Under the pieces are notes generated by a model. The model did not search any database. It had not been told where the DNA came from and worked only from the letters and a program-made list of their open reading frames with translations. This document shows, in pieces, positions 45,730 through 58,940 of a stretch of 64,000 bases of DNA (the stretch's first letter is position 1; every line of letters starts with the position of its first letter). Both the position numbers and the translations under genes were made by a program. The stretch comes from Sipunculus nudus (taxonomy: Eukaryota; Annelida; Sipuncula; Golfingiida; Sipunculidae), in NCBI GenBank assembly GCA_026874595.1, contig CM049316.1, positions 51,905,676 to 51,969,675 of the forward strand. Reading direction: 5' to 3'.

Positions 45730-47221
45730 CTGAAGAGGAAAATTTGAAACACAGTTTTTATGTGACTTAACACAGATTAAGTTTATTTTGCGTTCATTAA
45801 GCCGCGTTCACACCTATCCGGGTTAAATTGCCCTCGTCCTCCATCCGTTATCTCTGTTGACACCTACCCGCGTTCTTCCGTATCCGCTTCATCACCCTTT
45901 GCTCATATTATATATAATTATCTTTCATGTAGGTTTTGTCTTACCTTTCGTTTTTACATATACGGGACTTGTATGAAGGGGCATTGCCCGGTTGCAGTTT
46001 TGTAATATATACCCACTTTTTTTTAAATCCTGGATCTCCCCCTGTCAGGTCCGGAAAAGGGGGTTGAAACCCTAGTAGACTGGTCTGAAACCCTTAAAAA
46101 AGTTGCGCCAGGTGAAAAAGGGCTAGAAGACCTCGCACCGCAGTGTTTTACCGTCCTCCCGATAATACCCCACGCATGTTCAAACCGTATTCAACAAACC
46201 ACTGTTGCACACTAAATATCGCACACGGATTAAGCACATGGATTATCCAAACAATATCACCTAATGCTAGGGCACTCTCCATGGCACATATGGCGGCGTT
46301 AATTTTCCCAAGAAATGGAGAAAACCAGTCAACCAGGAGACTAGACGTCCAGCGCTTGCCGGAAGTTGATTGAGAAGGACAAACAAATGAACATGTTTAA
46401 ATATTCAAATTAATATACTTTAATGTGAGAGGAAGTAGAAAAAAAGATATAATTTTGAAGGTATGTTGAACTAGAACTAGGGACCCAGGGGTCTCAACGC
46501 TCAGCCTGTATTTGTCTATAAGGATATTTTGAAGAAATTTTTCAGAATGACGGTCCTCTGACCTTCACCTTTGTCTCTGGACCCTGAAAATCAAAATATT
46601 GCTTACTTAAGTGGTGGGTCGTTAATAGATCAAGTTTGAAGCCAATCTGTGTAGCCAATGCAGAATCCATAAACTAACTATCTTTGTGAAAGGATGGGCC
46701 CTGTGACCTTGGACCTTTGACCCTATGACCCCATATCGAAAAAAAAATCTTCCCCTATTAGCAGGTGAGTAATATCTTGAAGATGGAAGGTTTGTGATGA
46801 AAAGTTTGGCTTGAAATGCATACACATTCCTTTTAAAGAAATGGGTCCTGGGACCTTGACCTCTGACCTTTGGACACCAAAATCGACAGGGTTCTTACTT
46901 TAGTTGTGAGCCATATATATAAGTGAAGTTTGAAACAAATATGTCTAACTAAACTGGAGTAATCATCTCAAAACCAACGTGTGAACAGATGGCCCCTGTG
47001 ACCTTGACCTTTGACCCCAGATTCATTTATGCTCTCCTCATACTGGCAAGTCAGCTAAATGTGCAAGATGGAAAGTTTGGGATGATAAGCTTTGCTTAAA
47101 ATGCAGCTGACCTTTGACCAAAAAAAACCTGGGTGGACAGAAATCCAAGTAACAAATGGCCCATGGGTCATGACGCTAAGCCGACTGGCATGTTGACAAT
47201 ATGTCCTTGGACAGCAACTAA
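45730..47221. other. GSS upstream region with HINE-like core fragment
   Basis: The promoter and any leader exon of GSS should lie here or beyond the transposon that follows; no clear TATA or initiator was assigned. At about 46550-47150 a HINE-like core carries DR1-type motifs (about 46700, 46855, 47005). AACAAATGGCCCATGGGTCA at 47152 is a terminus of the same family as 12986. Text at 45800-45900 (GCCGCGTTCACACC) looks like an unnamed repeat. Confidence 0.45.
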
Positions 47222-47463
47222 TTAAAGGACATGACCAGCGAAATATACCCCATTTGTGTAGAGTGCATCTTACCCCTATTAAAGTGACATACCGCTGGTG
47301 ACTTGTGCTGACTGAGCTTGTTTAATGAGCAATTAGGCAAATATGTGGCTACTCGCCACAGGGTCAGTGCTACAGAGCCGCTCGGGTTGTCAAGTGCAGG
47401 CACAGGCTGTGACGTCAGCTCAGGAACTGCAGGCTTACTACGGCAGTCACCCTGTGTAGATAC

Positions 47464-47780
47464 AATGGCCACTGGTTTTTGTAACGATGTCCTTTCTGAA
47501 AGTTTTAATTCCATCACGGATTCAACAGTCGATTTTGACTCTTCAAGCTACGACAACTTTAGTGATCATTCAGGTAAAGATACAAGGATACCGGGGAGCG
47601 AAAATGTACAGCCGTAACTGTTACATGTTTGAGCCGACCCTGAGCGGGGATGATGACAATTCGAGTGACGAGTCAATAATATACAATCACCGTAACGAAT
47701 CAAGAACAAAGAATGGTTATTTTATAAGTCGTTTTTATTCCAAATATACATGTAAAATAGGTGAACATTATGTAAATTAA
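47464..47780 (+). pseudogene. Possible first exon of a transposon passenger protein
   Basis: From ATG at 47464 one frame reads MATGFCNDVLSESFNSITDS, an acidic-serine-rich start. About 120 bp on, a shifted frame reads RNCYMFEPTLSGDDDNSSDE. The YMFEP followed by acidic residues reminds me of proteins annotated P2X7-like in invertebrate genomes, which can travel with DNA transposons. TTCAG|GTAAAG at the switch could be a splice donor instead of a frameshift. The identity is a guess. Confidence 0.3.
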
Positions 47781-49776
47781 TTGCACATATTATGTGATAA
47801 ATGCACATCAATTTTTAATATAAGACATGTCAGCTGTGAATGATAAAAATCTCCACGTTAATATCGTTCCGCGTGAAAGAAAGGTGTGCAAGTCCTTTAA
47901 AATGATGCGAATGACTAACAGACGGGTATCTTTATGATATTAATATAATGCTTGATAATTTACATTTGCATAATATGCGATACATTTAACCAGGTCAGGG
48001 CTGACCGCAGTTTTAAGACGTCCTTCGATTTAGGTACGTGCTTCAAAGGAAGGACGGTCGTACTTAAATCGAAGTACGAAACCCACAGCGTTCGTGTTGC
48101 CAACTTGCGATTACTTTATCCGTTTTTTCTCCATATTAAGTCAATGTTTATTGGTCACTTTTGCCAATGAATCGGGCAACCTGATTGGATGCCAGTTGAC
48201 AAGATCGCATATTGATCATGGTGGCGGACACGCGCTGATCTTTGACAAGGTTCTTTGCACACAACGTTAAAATCAAGCTATTATGAGCGTATTATCACAC
48301 GGGCAACATCAATTTTAAGTTAGAATGAAGAATTAATTACTATTTTAATGGAATTAGGATAGTTAATTAAGATTCTATCGTCGATTTTAAAGCAATCCAC
48401 TGTTATCCATCGTTTGTAAGTTGTGTATGTTCGCGTACTAAAATCAAAATGCACGCGCATGCCGTGAAAAACGATTAAAAAATATGCAAAAATATAAATA
48501 AAGATATAGCTGTCAGATATTTTGTTGAAATTATTTATTTTGTGTATTCGATAAACTTAATAATATTATAAGGTATATAATGTTGATATGTTACATGTAG
48601 GCCTATATACCGGTGCATGGTGCAGTGTTTATGTGCAAGACGCACGTGTGTGTTTGCAAAATGTCAGTTAAATGTTCTGGTTGTTTATTCAAATTTAATT
48701 ATAAATGTTATATTGTAAAAAAAACTTGTATATTTAAAAAATAAAACTGTAGATATCAATCAATGTACCCACGCAGGAAATTTGTAATTAAAATACATTT
48801 ATTTTCTACATCTGTTAAAAATCGAATTACATGCCATCACAATGTCCATGGTGGACATTCACAAGTTAAAACTAAGGTGTTTTTAACCAAGTCATATGGA
48901 TAAGTTCTTAAATGTCTAATTTTGTTGAGTGACCATGGCATACTTTTAAGCTTGTGTTTCAACGAAATTGTATGCACCAAAATTCAACAATGAAATAAAA
49001 TGATGTTATCTATAATTTACGCTCCCCACCTCTCTGTCATGTGCAAACACATATAAATATATTTATATAATTTTTTATTTGTAATGGGTTATATTTATCC
49101 TGCAGGAACAGATGATAACAGCTATGCATCTTCACAGCTGTGGTCCGGCAGCAAACCTTCGTGGCAATTTTTGCATGCCTCCGGCCTTCCGATGAACTCC
49201 AGTTAACACTTCAGATCTTTTAAATCACGGTCATTCATCATACATTAAATCCATTTGTGTTGTGTTTTTCATATTTTTATGTTTCTGATAATAAAGTAAA
49301 ACATAATTGTGAAGAGGTTCAATTGATTTTTATCGAACATTTCAGGTTTTTATATATCACATGATTGAAAAATTAAACAAGATGTGTCATCATCTGGCTT
49401 TATTAGTTCTGGAATAAAATCTGCAAACAAAGAGACATATATGAATAATGATTTTTATGAATGTATTTTTATAATTTTAGGTCTTCTATGAATGAACATT
49501 GCAAAAAAAAACAAACAAATGTTGCCAATTTTAATCATGTTTTGATTCATTACACAGAAGTCTAGTAAATTACCGTATATTTTAAGATATACATAAAAAT
49601 CGCTCTAAGAAAGAATTTAGGAAAGCCCTTTTCCAGTTTAATCTGCAGTGGAGCCTTTGTGCATCACATGATGTTCTCATTTTGCTGTAAAAGTTTAATC
49701 CTTAAGTCAAATTCTTCAGCGGAACTTGTATAAATACAATGAACTAATCGTTTTATTCATGCAGAATTGAACACAA

Positions 49777-52700
49777 CCCAGTGGGCAATTGATGTTGAAT
49801 AGACATCAAATTGACATCAAACATTGATGTCAAAATGATGTCAAAAACAGGTTTACTTTTAAAATCAAATTGACGTCAAAATTTAGGCATCAAATTGATG
49901 TCAAACATTGATGTCAAAATGATGTCAAGAACAGGCTAAGTTTGCAGATCAAATTGACGTCAAAAGTTTTGACATCAAGATTTTGATCTAAATTTGTGGT
50001 CACTTTAAAGTCAAATTAATTTCATGTAAATGTCAAGTTATGTTAAAATTTCACCCTGTAGATTTTCTCCTTTAGTGTTAACACACACCAACTAACAAGA
50101 AGAATATCAAGTGAAGGAACTGATTTATTTTGATTTCAGTGTCCATGAATCTTGATTGCTGGAATGCGATCTTCAGATTTACAGCTGCCATCTGAAAAGA
50201 ATAGAGATTTTTTTAAGCATTCAGAAAAGCCTTGAGTATGTACCAGGAATTTTGCAATAGCAGGAAACATCTTTATTATTCTAAGGTGTATTTTAATCAT
50301 CATATCAAAAGAAGGGACAAATAATGTTTTTATAAGCTCAAAGATGTAAACACAACATTGTCTTAAAAGCATATTACCAGCATAGAAGGGTAAAATCTTT
50401 ATGTTCAATTCAGCCAGTAGGTGTAGCAAAAAAGGAACATACTTTTTTGACAATACATCTTTAGTTTCATTATGTTTGGTTAAATGTAAACAGTCACATA
50501 TGCCTTTTTCATGGTATAAACATAAAAAAATCAGTCAATATGTATGTAATGTAAACAAAAAGTATATTGCAAAAATGATACTGCCACAAACACTGCCCAC
50601 ACCTCCGAGAAAATATATATATACTCCTGAGTTGCAAATGGGCAGCAAATATCATTTGCATTGCCAACTGAGCTGAATAGTGTAAAATCCTAGCCATGCG
50701 CTGCCCACCATGTATTTTTGTATGAGTTAACTTGTTCACTGCTATATTGCACTTTTTGCCTAGATGCTGAGTGTGCAAGCAAAGTCAACAACCAAAATAT
50801 TACTATATTTATACCCTCTTGATAAGTGAATACAATATCAGATTAATGGAAATTAACTATGATGCCATATTAGGCAGAATAAACCAACTTTTAATAGGAT
50901 ATGGCAATATTTTGTTTTAAATATACAAAAAAAAGAAAGTTTGGATGTAAAAAATAAGATTTAATTAAAAAATTAAAGTTCTCTAATATGTATAGTAAAT
51001 CCTGAGTTATAACAATATAAAAAAGACAATCCTCTTTTCAGTATGGTAGGATTTGGTAAATTAATATAATAGGAAAATTCAGCTGAGCATCAGGACTCGT
51101 GGCCTGTTGTTATTTTAGACACATATGCATTCGGCCACTTGTATTTATGTATCAGTATATGTCACAGTGTGCATATTCTGTATGGAGCTCCAACAGCTTA
51201 CTGGTTTTCTATTCAGAACTCAACATAGCCACTAATATTCCAAACTTAAATAGTGACACAACCAGGTTTTTATGCTTTTACTTATTTACTTTTAAGATTT
51301 TATGAAACAATAATGGTAATAAGTAATGTCATAATCACAATAACATGGATGTCATATTATAAACATGAGTGAAGCACTTTACTAAAATCGCTTGTTATAT
51401 TAAATATATTTTACCTCTAGATGACCACTTTAATGGGAATTAAGTAGCACTGAATGACACCCTTAAGCATGGAATGGTTTCTTATGTATTTACTATCATT
51501 TTTGTAAATGCTCAGTGAAAATCATGATTTGTTCAGTTATTAACTTTTTAATAACATATATTTTACTGATTCTTATATACCCCTTTTAATCGCTAACTGT
51601 AACCTTTATGCATGCATATAGTGCTTCAAGTACATAAAATAATTGAAAAAGTTTTCAAACACTTTTGCCCCATTTTTACTTTTTACATTGATACTTTTTT
51701 ATCACTTAAAATTACTAATTCTTATTTAAACATGTTCAAAAATGGTAACTTAAAATTTTATACAAATTTTTTCATAAAAGTGTCTGTATAATTCTCGCTT
51801 TACCAGCCAGGCCTTAAAGCAGCAATATCCTATGTCAAGTCCAGAACTGATTCCCATACCTGCATGCTCAATGCTTTAGTATAAGACCTCTCAATTAAAA
51901 GGCTACAATTTTTTTCCATCAAAATGGCGGTCTGTATAAAGGAGTTTAAAAATGTGACATTTTCAAGTGACTGCAACTTTATGTACTGCATGTAGTACTT
52001 TCAGGACATCAAAATTATTATTAAGTTTTTTTTTCATTTTTCCCTAATATTTAATTTATTCATTTTATTTTAATATTCAATTTTGCCACCTTTTCTATTG
52101 AACTTCTAATTGAATAATCTTATAAAAAAATTACCAATGTCATTTCATAAAAATTATGTTTTACAATCTTATGGTAAAATACTATATAATATACATAAAT
52201 TAATATTCATTATATAAATATATATTTAAATTTTTTTTTAAACATATGAACGTGAATATAATGCCATGGTCATTTGCTTCATTAATGTCATTATAAAGTA
52301 TTTAATGAAGGTGAAATAAGGGATGAGGTCAACATTGCACGTTGTAAGGACAGAGTAAGGCTTCAGTGAATATGCTTATAAGGGCATAACATGACAGCCT
52401 TGGCACTGTTGTGGCTCAAGTTTATAAATGAGGTGAGGGAGAAAGAGAGGGGATAGTATGGTCTGTATAGGCCATGTAATATAACCTAAGGAATGCAGCA
52501 GGTTCAGGCTAGGTCAGACAATAATGGCTTTGGCTTCCTTTGCTTGAGTTGGTGTAATGCCCCCTGGCAGCTTCTCAGGAGCCAGTCACACTGATATGTG
52601 ACACTAAGACAGATCAACTACATGTACAGAAAACTTAGAATATAATCACACACAGTCACACACACATTTGAATTTATGTATGTGATTAGAAAAATATGCA

Positions 52701-53033
52701 AAAGTTCAGTTTTGAAAGTCAGATTCGAACCTCAATCTTCATTTTACATATTCCTACTCTATATATTTATGCTCTGTCACACCAACATGTACACACCCGA
52801 ACCTGCTCACAGTTATCCCATAATTAATCAAAACTTGATTATATCATTCAAACCCAACCAGTCACTTGCTCTGTTCTCGGAAGTGCTGAAAGAAGCGCAC
52901 AAGACATGGAATTGTGGGAAAAACTGGCCGAGGTTTATTAAAAATAACATTAAAATTTCCATATTCAACATATTCAGCAATTATCCCTTCTTTCCCACTG
53001 ACGGGAAGGTCGGGTACAACACGCCTTAGGCTG

Positions 53034-53097
<64 letters not shown>

Positions 53098-54228
53098 TGA
53101 TTTCAAACACAAACATATATGAACTACAAACATATATGAACTACAAACATATATGGATTGATTTAATTATCCTTATAAATACATTTCAGACTGACTGGCT
53201 TGTTTGCTAGGAAACCTCTCCACTTAATTACCAATATTTTTCATTATATAACATAGCAAGTATTAAAGCAGGAAGGAAGGAAGAAGAAAAATATACTCAC
53301 AATGCTTGAACACGTCTGGCCGATTTGACTGTTTTGGGCTGCACTGCTGATGTTTCCCGCCAGAATGTTGGCCTCACAAAGGACTCAGAAACCAAAGACG
53401 AACCCAATGCTGCTGGTGGTGGGGAGGGGATATACAAGTGCACTTGAGGGGATCATTTGACAAGTGACACACTGAGAGGACTGCAGTGTTCACAGGTCAA
53501 GTGTGGTTGCTGTACAGTCCAGCAATTAATTAATGGTTCCTGGATAAATTTCACATTTGGAAATAATAGCACAGTTTTTAATTACCAGATTCTTGATTGA
53601 TATATATAACCATTTTTATTTTGTTCACTGAATATACAAACCTCTGTCAGGAAAACAAAGCTTCCTAAGTTTTTAATGTATTTTATTGCTGGGGTGACAG
53701 TGTCGTCACATCATAAAAATGTTGATAGTATGTTCTTAATTACAGCATGCATTATACAGCAATATAACCGTATTTGACCATTTACAATAATTATTAATTT
53801 CTGACTGTATATAAATTGCACATTATTTGAATCACAACATCATCCCCATATAATTTATATCATTAAAAAATATTAAGGAAATGTGGTTACATTTTCTTAT
53901 GAGAATCTTAGGCTAAATGAACATGATTCCCTTATACTGAACAGCATTCAGGCACTCTTACCAAAAAAATATTGATGTCAGTTTGACGTCAATTTGACAT
54001 CAATTTGTTTTCAAAAACTCGACATCAATTTGATGACAAATGAACATCAATTAGATTGACCAAATTTAATATATATATTATAATTCCTTTTAAATTTGAT
54101 TTGCTTATTTCCTTATTCTACTTCTAGAGTAAATACAATCAAAAAAAATCTGAAATGACATTGTTTTACATTTTGATCAAATCTCAACCAATATTTGACG
54201 TCAAATTTACGTCAAGGTGCCCACTGGG
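49777..54228. mobile_element. Nested TIR element with TTGACGTCAA-type subrepeats
   Basis: The ends are CCCAGTGGGCAATTGATGT and, inverted, CCCAGTGGGCACCTTGACGT. Inside both ends (49790-50030 and 53970-54215) short words ATTGATGTCAAA, TTGACGTCAA and GACATCAA recur in both directions. The interior is AT-rich with a long (TA)n run at 53037-53095 and a HINE terminus at about 51078-51115. I see no transposase. It disrupts the Kolobok-like element, so it is younger. Confidence 0.6.
53037..53095. repeat. (TA)n microsatellite
   Basis: About 59 bp of uninterrupted TA. Frames through it give Ile-Tyr repeats and are not genes. Three ACAAACATATATGAACT repeats follow at 53108-53155. Confidence 0.95.
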
Positions 54229-55559
54229 AAAGACACGTTTTGTAAAAAAAAAAAAAAAAAAATACTATGTCAGTTCTTGGTATAGTCATACTTGCATTAT
54301 CTTATAGGCGCACTTCAAAATAAAATATATCCAGATATTTATTCGTTTAATTATGACACGAATGATTTCCATATGAAATCCATATGTTAATATGAGTGTC
54401 TGGGGATTTCCTTTCACTGTTATTGGAAAGAAGACATACTTTTGGTAAGTTATCTAGAGGCGTACTTCGATTTTAGCACGCGACTATATATAACTTACAA
54501 GCAATGGAGAAACAGTGGATTGCTTAAAATCGGCAAAAAACGCTGTACATCACCGGTAGGCCTACATATCAAAGTTATATATTTATAATATTATTGGATT
54601 TATTAAATACACAAAAAAAGGAATTTCCTTAAAATATACCTGTCAGCCAGATCTTTTTATATATAATTTTACATAATTTATACGAAGGGGTTCAATTTTT
54701 GTTGATTTTTAAGGCATGCTTGCAGGATGTTATAGATGTGTACTTGTGTGTTAAGTACGCGACTAAATACAACTTACAAGCAATGGGAAACAGTGGATTG
54801 GTTTCAAATTGGCAATATAATTTTAATTAACTATCCGAATTTCGTTAAGATAGTAATCAATTCTTCATTCTAACATAAAAGTTGATGTTGCCTGTGTGAT
54901 AATACGCTGACAATGGCTCGATTTTAACGAAGTGTGAAGGCTAAGCATAAAACGGAACGAGCCAATGGCCCCTCCCAGCTTGCCCGCCTCACGCGAACAA
55001 AGTTGACCCATATCTTCAAACGTTATTGCTTGCTCAAAGGAAACCTGTGTAAACTCACACCATCACGGTTTGTGATACTGCAGCGAAAGCTACACAACTA
55101 TTTGGCATTATTTTAACTATTAACGATCGAACGCAAAACAGAAAACGGTACACCTATTGTCATGAATTCACACATGTGGCTTTGTTATGACCGACTGCCG
55201 TTCCTGAGCTGACGTCATTCCGAATATTCATGAGGCACGAAACCGATCATTGCCGAACGTGGGCGTGGTGAAACCAAGCATCTTAGTGCTCTTATTAGAC
55301 GCGGTTTTAATTACTTTACACCGGCAGTAACGACTACACACAAAGCCAAAAGTTACAAAAACAATTCATCTACTGTACAATATGATCAAATTGCAGTTTT
55401 ACTTACGCTGGTCATGTCCTTTAAGATAATATAGGTGGCATCATAGTTCATGCATATTAGCTAAAGTTCATCAAGACCCATAAGCACATTATATTTGAAG
55501 ACAATCCATCCAGCTGTTCCTGAGGAATCTGGTATTTTGGATTATTTCTGGGGTGCTCA

Positions 55560-57202
55560 AACATGGTCTGTAACTCAGATAATATAGGTCACAGTGACCT
55601 CAATTCAGCTTTCTGAGGAGTACTGTTGAGGAACTCTCAGGATGTCAAGCAGGGAGATTCTAGGTCAAATGGTAATGATTTGTGCCCTACTTCGCTATCA
55701 AATTTTCAATTATTCTGACGGGTGTTTATAAGCCCATAGCCCAGAAAAAAATATGGGTAACCGAGACCCAATTTCAAGTTTCCAAGGGGAAGTTTCATGG
55801 ACCTCCCTGGATTAAAAATTAGAAGATTTCAGGTCCAATGGTTATGATTTCTGCCCTGCTTTGGTATCAATTTTTTTAACTAAATATATCTTGGCACTGC
55901 AGGTGCCTTAGTATCCCCAGTCAATTAATCCCTCCCCCTTTAAGAATAGGCCCCCATCTTCAGCAGCATACACTAAGCAAGCGAATATGGTTTCTTCCAT
56001 CTATCTAACTTGAGAAACAATATTTTTCACCAAATATGGGGATCAATATGTTGAATCTCTCTTGAGAAAAGAGCATTAATTTATTTTACAGAAACAGGAA
56101 AGCAGGTGGCGCAACCTGTCTTGTTTCCAAAAAAATTTACAAGATGGATAGACATGCCAAATTTAAGACCAATACCTTGAACCACTCAAGAGATATGAGC
56201 AATTTTCACCAAAAGCACATTTTCAGATGGACACCAGAGCAAAACAATAGCAGATGGCGCCACCAGTCTTGAGTAAGAGGTGGAGGAGTCTAAGATCTAT
56301 GGATATGCACGATTTCAGGCCAATATTGCAAATCACTTCTCATAAAGAGCATTGATTTATTTTACGGAAACGGGAAGGTAGGTGGCGCTACCTGTCTGGT
56401 TTACCAGAAAACGTTCCAAGATGGTAGACATATATAAGTCAAGTTTGAAACCCATATATCAATCCAAGCTGGAGTTATCATCAGAAATTTTTTGGCCAGG
56501 TGGCTCCTGTGACCTTCACCTTTGACCTTGTGACCTAGATTGAAGGACATGCCAAATTTCAGACCAATACCTTGAACCAATCTGGAGGTATGAGCAATTT
56601 TCACCAAAAGCAAACGTACAGATGTCGCCACCAGTCTTGAGTACAAAATGTCGGAGTCCAAGATCTATGGATATGCACATTTCCAGGCCAATAGGGCAAA
56701 TCACTTCTCAGAAAAGGGTATTTATTTATTCTACAAAAATAGGAAGGTAGGTGGCGCCACCTGTATGGTTTATGAGAAAACGTTCCAAGATGGTAGACAT
56801 ATATAAGTCAAGTTTGAAACCCATATATCAATCCAAGCTGGAGTTATCATCAGAAATTTTTTGGCCAGGTGGCTCCTGTGACCTTCACCTTTGACCTTGT
56901 GACCTAAAAATGGATAGGGGTCTTCCTCTATTGGCAGGTGAACTATATGTGCAAGATAAAAGGTCTGAGAAAAAATTGGCTGAAACAGCATCCACAATCT
57001 TTTCAAAGATGTGTGTCCTGTGACCACTGACCTCATGACCTCAAAATCAATATACGTCTTGCTTTATTGCCATGTTTAAGTCAAGTTTGAAATCCATATA
57101 TCAATCTAAGCTGGAATAATCATCCTGGAACCTAATTTTTGGACAGATGCTTCTGTGACCTTCACCTTTGACCTTGTGCCCTCAAAATGGACAGGGGTCT
57201 TC
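55560..57202. mobile_element. HINE-like repeats incl. GTATCCCC family copy C
   Basis: Core text of the AGAGACCTAATTT type at 55580-55860, then hairpin GGCACT-GCA-GGTGCC (55893-55907) and GTATCCCCAG, the left end of the third GTATCCCC copy. AGGTGGCGCAACC, AGGTGGCGCTACC and AGGTGGCGCCACC occur at about 56105, 56380 and 56750. A segment of about 170 bp (from AAACGTTCCAAGATGGTAGA) is present twice, near 56408 and 56774. It is interrupted at 57202 by the LTR element. Confidence 0.55.
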
Positions 57203-57953
57203 CTGTGAACAACATGGTTACAGATGTCTGTTTTATTGTGAGCTGTTGATATGTCTCTTTTATTGTGCGCTGTTGACATTCTGATTCGTGTTGGGCTCAA
57301 GCCCTGGGCGTTGCTATGCTACAGCGTTCCTTGTTCAAGCTGGCCGGGTGAACTCTACACAGCGCTCGGTTTAATCTATGCCGTGTGAACCCTGACATGT
57401 GGAGACACAGCGTTCCTTGTTCTAGTTTGTTCTTTAGGCGCGTGTGTATGTGGTTTATTTCAGGTTCTTTGTGTATTGAACTGGACTGTTATTTTCTGAG
57501 AAGATTTATGTGAACTATTCATCTAGATTATATGCTTTAAAGGACTTTTTGTCGCTGTGACAGTGATGGTATCAAGGTACTGTACACTTTATTTTAAGTT
57601 TGTATTGATTGACTGTTGTACTGTTGTTATACTGTGTAATTGTATTGATTTAGTGAATTATTATGTTAGGATTGTTTTAATAAAAAATTATGATTATTTG
57701 TTAACAAAAAACCACTGAATTCTTTATTCATTCCCCTAGAAATTTCACGCTGCCTAGTGTTACAGAAGGTTCCGTAACATAAAATTGTGGGCTCGTCCGG
57801 GATGCTTAATAGTTTTGAAAATTTATTAGGCCTGGACCTAGACACCTTGTATACAATTCATTTTTTACAAGATTCCACATTCTTTACATTACATTGTTTA
57901 CAAGATTTATCTCAGTGTTTTTTTGTTGTTGTTGTTGTTTTAACATCTTAACA

Positions 57954-58842
57954 TGGCAGATTTCAAACCTGAGACATGATCAATTTGAGCAGTTGATAAA
58001 AGATCAGTTGTTGCGTTTGGGACAACACTTAGGGCTAGGTGTGAAAAAAAAGCTTTGAGAAAGCCTGATAACATTGCTAAAATCGTGCAAATTCTAGTTA
58101 GAAAAGGTTTAATTGAAGAGAGTGAAGTGGAAACATAAAAAAATTACAGCCTTGCTATGCAATTAGAATTAAAAAAGTTAGAAATGCAACATAAACTAGC
58201 ATTAAAACAATTAGCATTAGAAAAACAAAGAGAACAGAGGAAAGAACATGAAAGGCTAAAACAGTTAGAATTAGATAAAGAAAAACAAAGAGAAGAGAGG
58301 GAATTAGAAAAACAAAATGAAATAGAAAGAGAAAGACTAGAAAAAGAAAAAGAAATTGAGTTAATTACACATAAGACTGGTCCCACCTTTTCAAGAAAAA
58401 GAGGTTGATAAATATTTCTTACACTTTGAGAAGGTAGCTGAAAATTTAAAATGGCCAAAGGAAAATTCGACTATGCTATTACAAAGTGTATTGACTGGCA
58501 AGGCCAGAGAAATTTATACAGAGCTTTCAGTAGAGGCCGCTGCTGACTATGACCAGGTTAAACGGTTAATAACGGAAATTCAGAAATTGGGAAAAGCGCA
58601 AAGAACAGACCTATGTCGAATTTGCTAGGACAAAAGAGCAGTTGTTTGATCGCTGGTGTAGTTCTAAAAATGATATGAAAGATTATGACAGTTTGCGCTG
58701 CATTAACGCAGATGTTAAAACTTTTCTTGATGAGAAAAGTCCTGAAACACTGGACATTGCTGCTCAATTAGCTGATGATTATTCATTAACACACAAAATG
58801 TCCTTTACTAGCAAATCAAACCAGTCATTCACAAAAATGTAA
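57954..58842 (+). pseudogene. SCAN-like gag of the Gmr1-type element
   Basis: Starts MADFKPET then shows stops. A highly charged helix (58157-58408, rich in KQREERELEK-type heptads) is a likely coiled coil. It continues KYFLHFEKVAENLKWPKE, LTGKAREIYTELSVEAAADY, FARTKEQLFDRWCSS and TLDIAAQLADDYSLTH. This is the capsid type from which vertebrate SCAN domains arose, found in Gmr1-like Gypsy elements. Frameshifts near 58390 and 58600 break it. Confidence 0.75.
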
Positions 58843-58940
58843 ATCAGTATGGTCAAAAGAAGTTTAAAGCGCAGTCACCCAGTACTAGTAGTCCTGAAAG
58901 TTCTGCAAAGTCAATTGCTTCACCTCAGTCCACGTCCACT

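Larger units (their letters stand above)
47226..55420. mobile_element. Kolobok-like TTAA DNA transposon, 8.2 kb
   Basis: The terminal inverted repeats AGGACATGACCAGCG and CGCTGGTCATGTCCT are perfect over 15 bp and are flanked by TTAA on both sides (47222-47225 and 55421-55424). Subterminal inverted copies include GACGTCAGCTCAGGAAC (47411-47427 and 55200-55216) and long matches such as AGCGTATTATCACAC at about 48287 against its complement at about 54898. TTAA duplication and this layout fit Kolobok. Without a recognisable transposase the assignment stays at 'like'. A 4.45-kb element is nested inside. Confidence 0.75.

Noticed and set aside
52862-53210. Frames with long Ile-Tyr runs on both strands
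   Set aside because: Translation of the (TA)n microsatellite.
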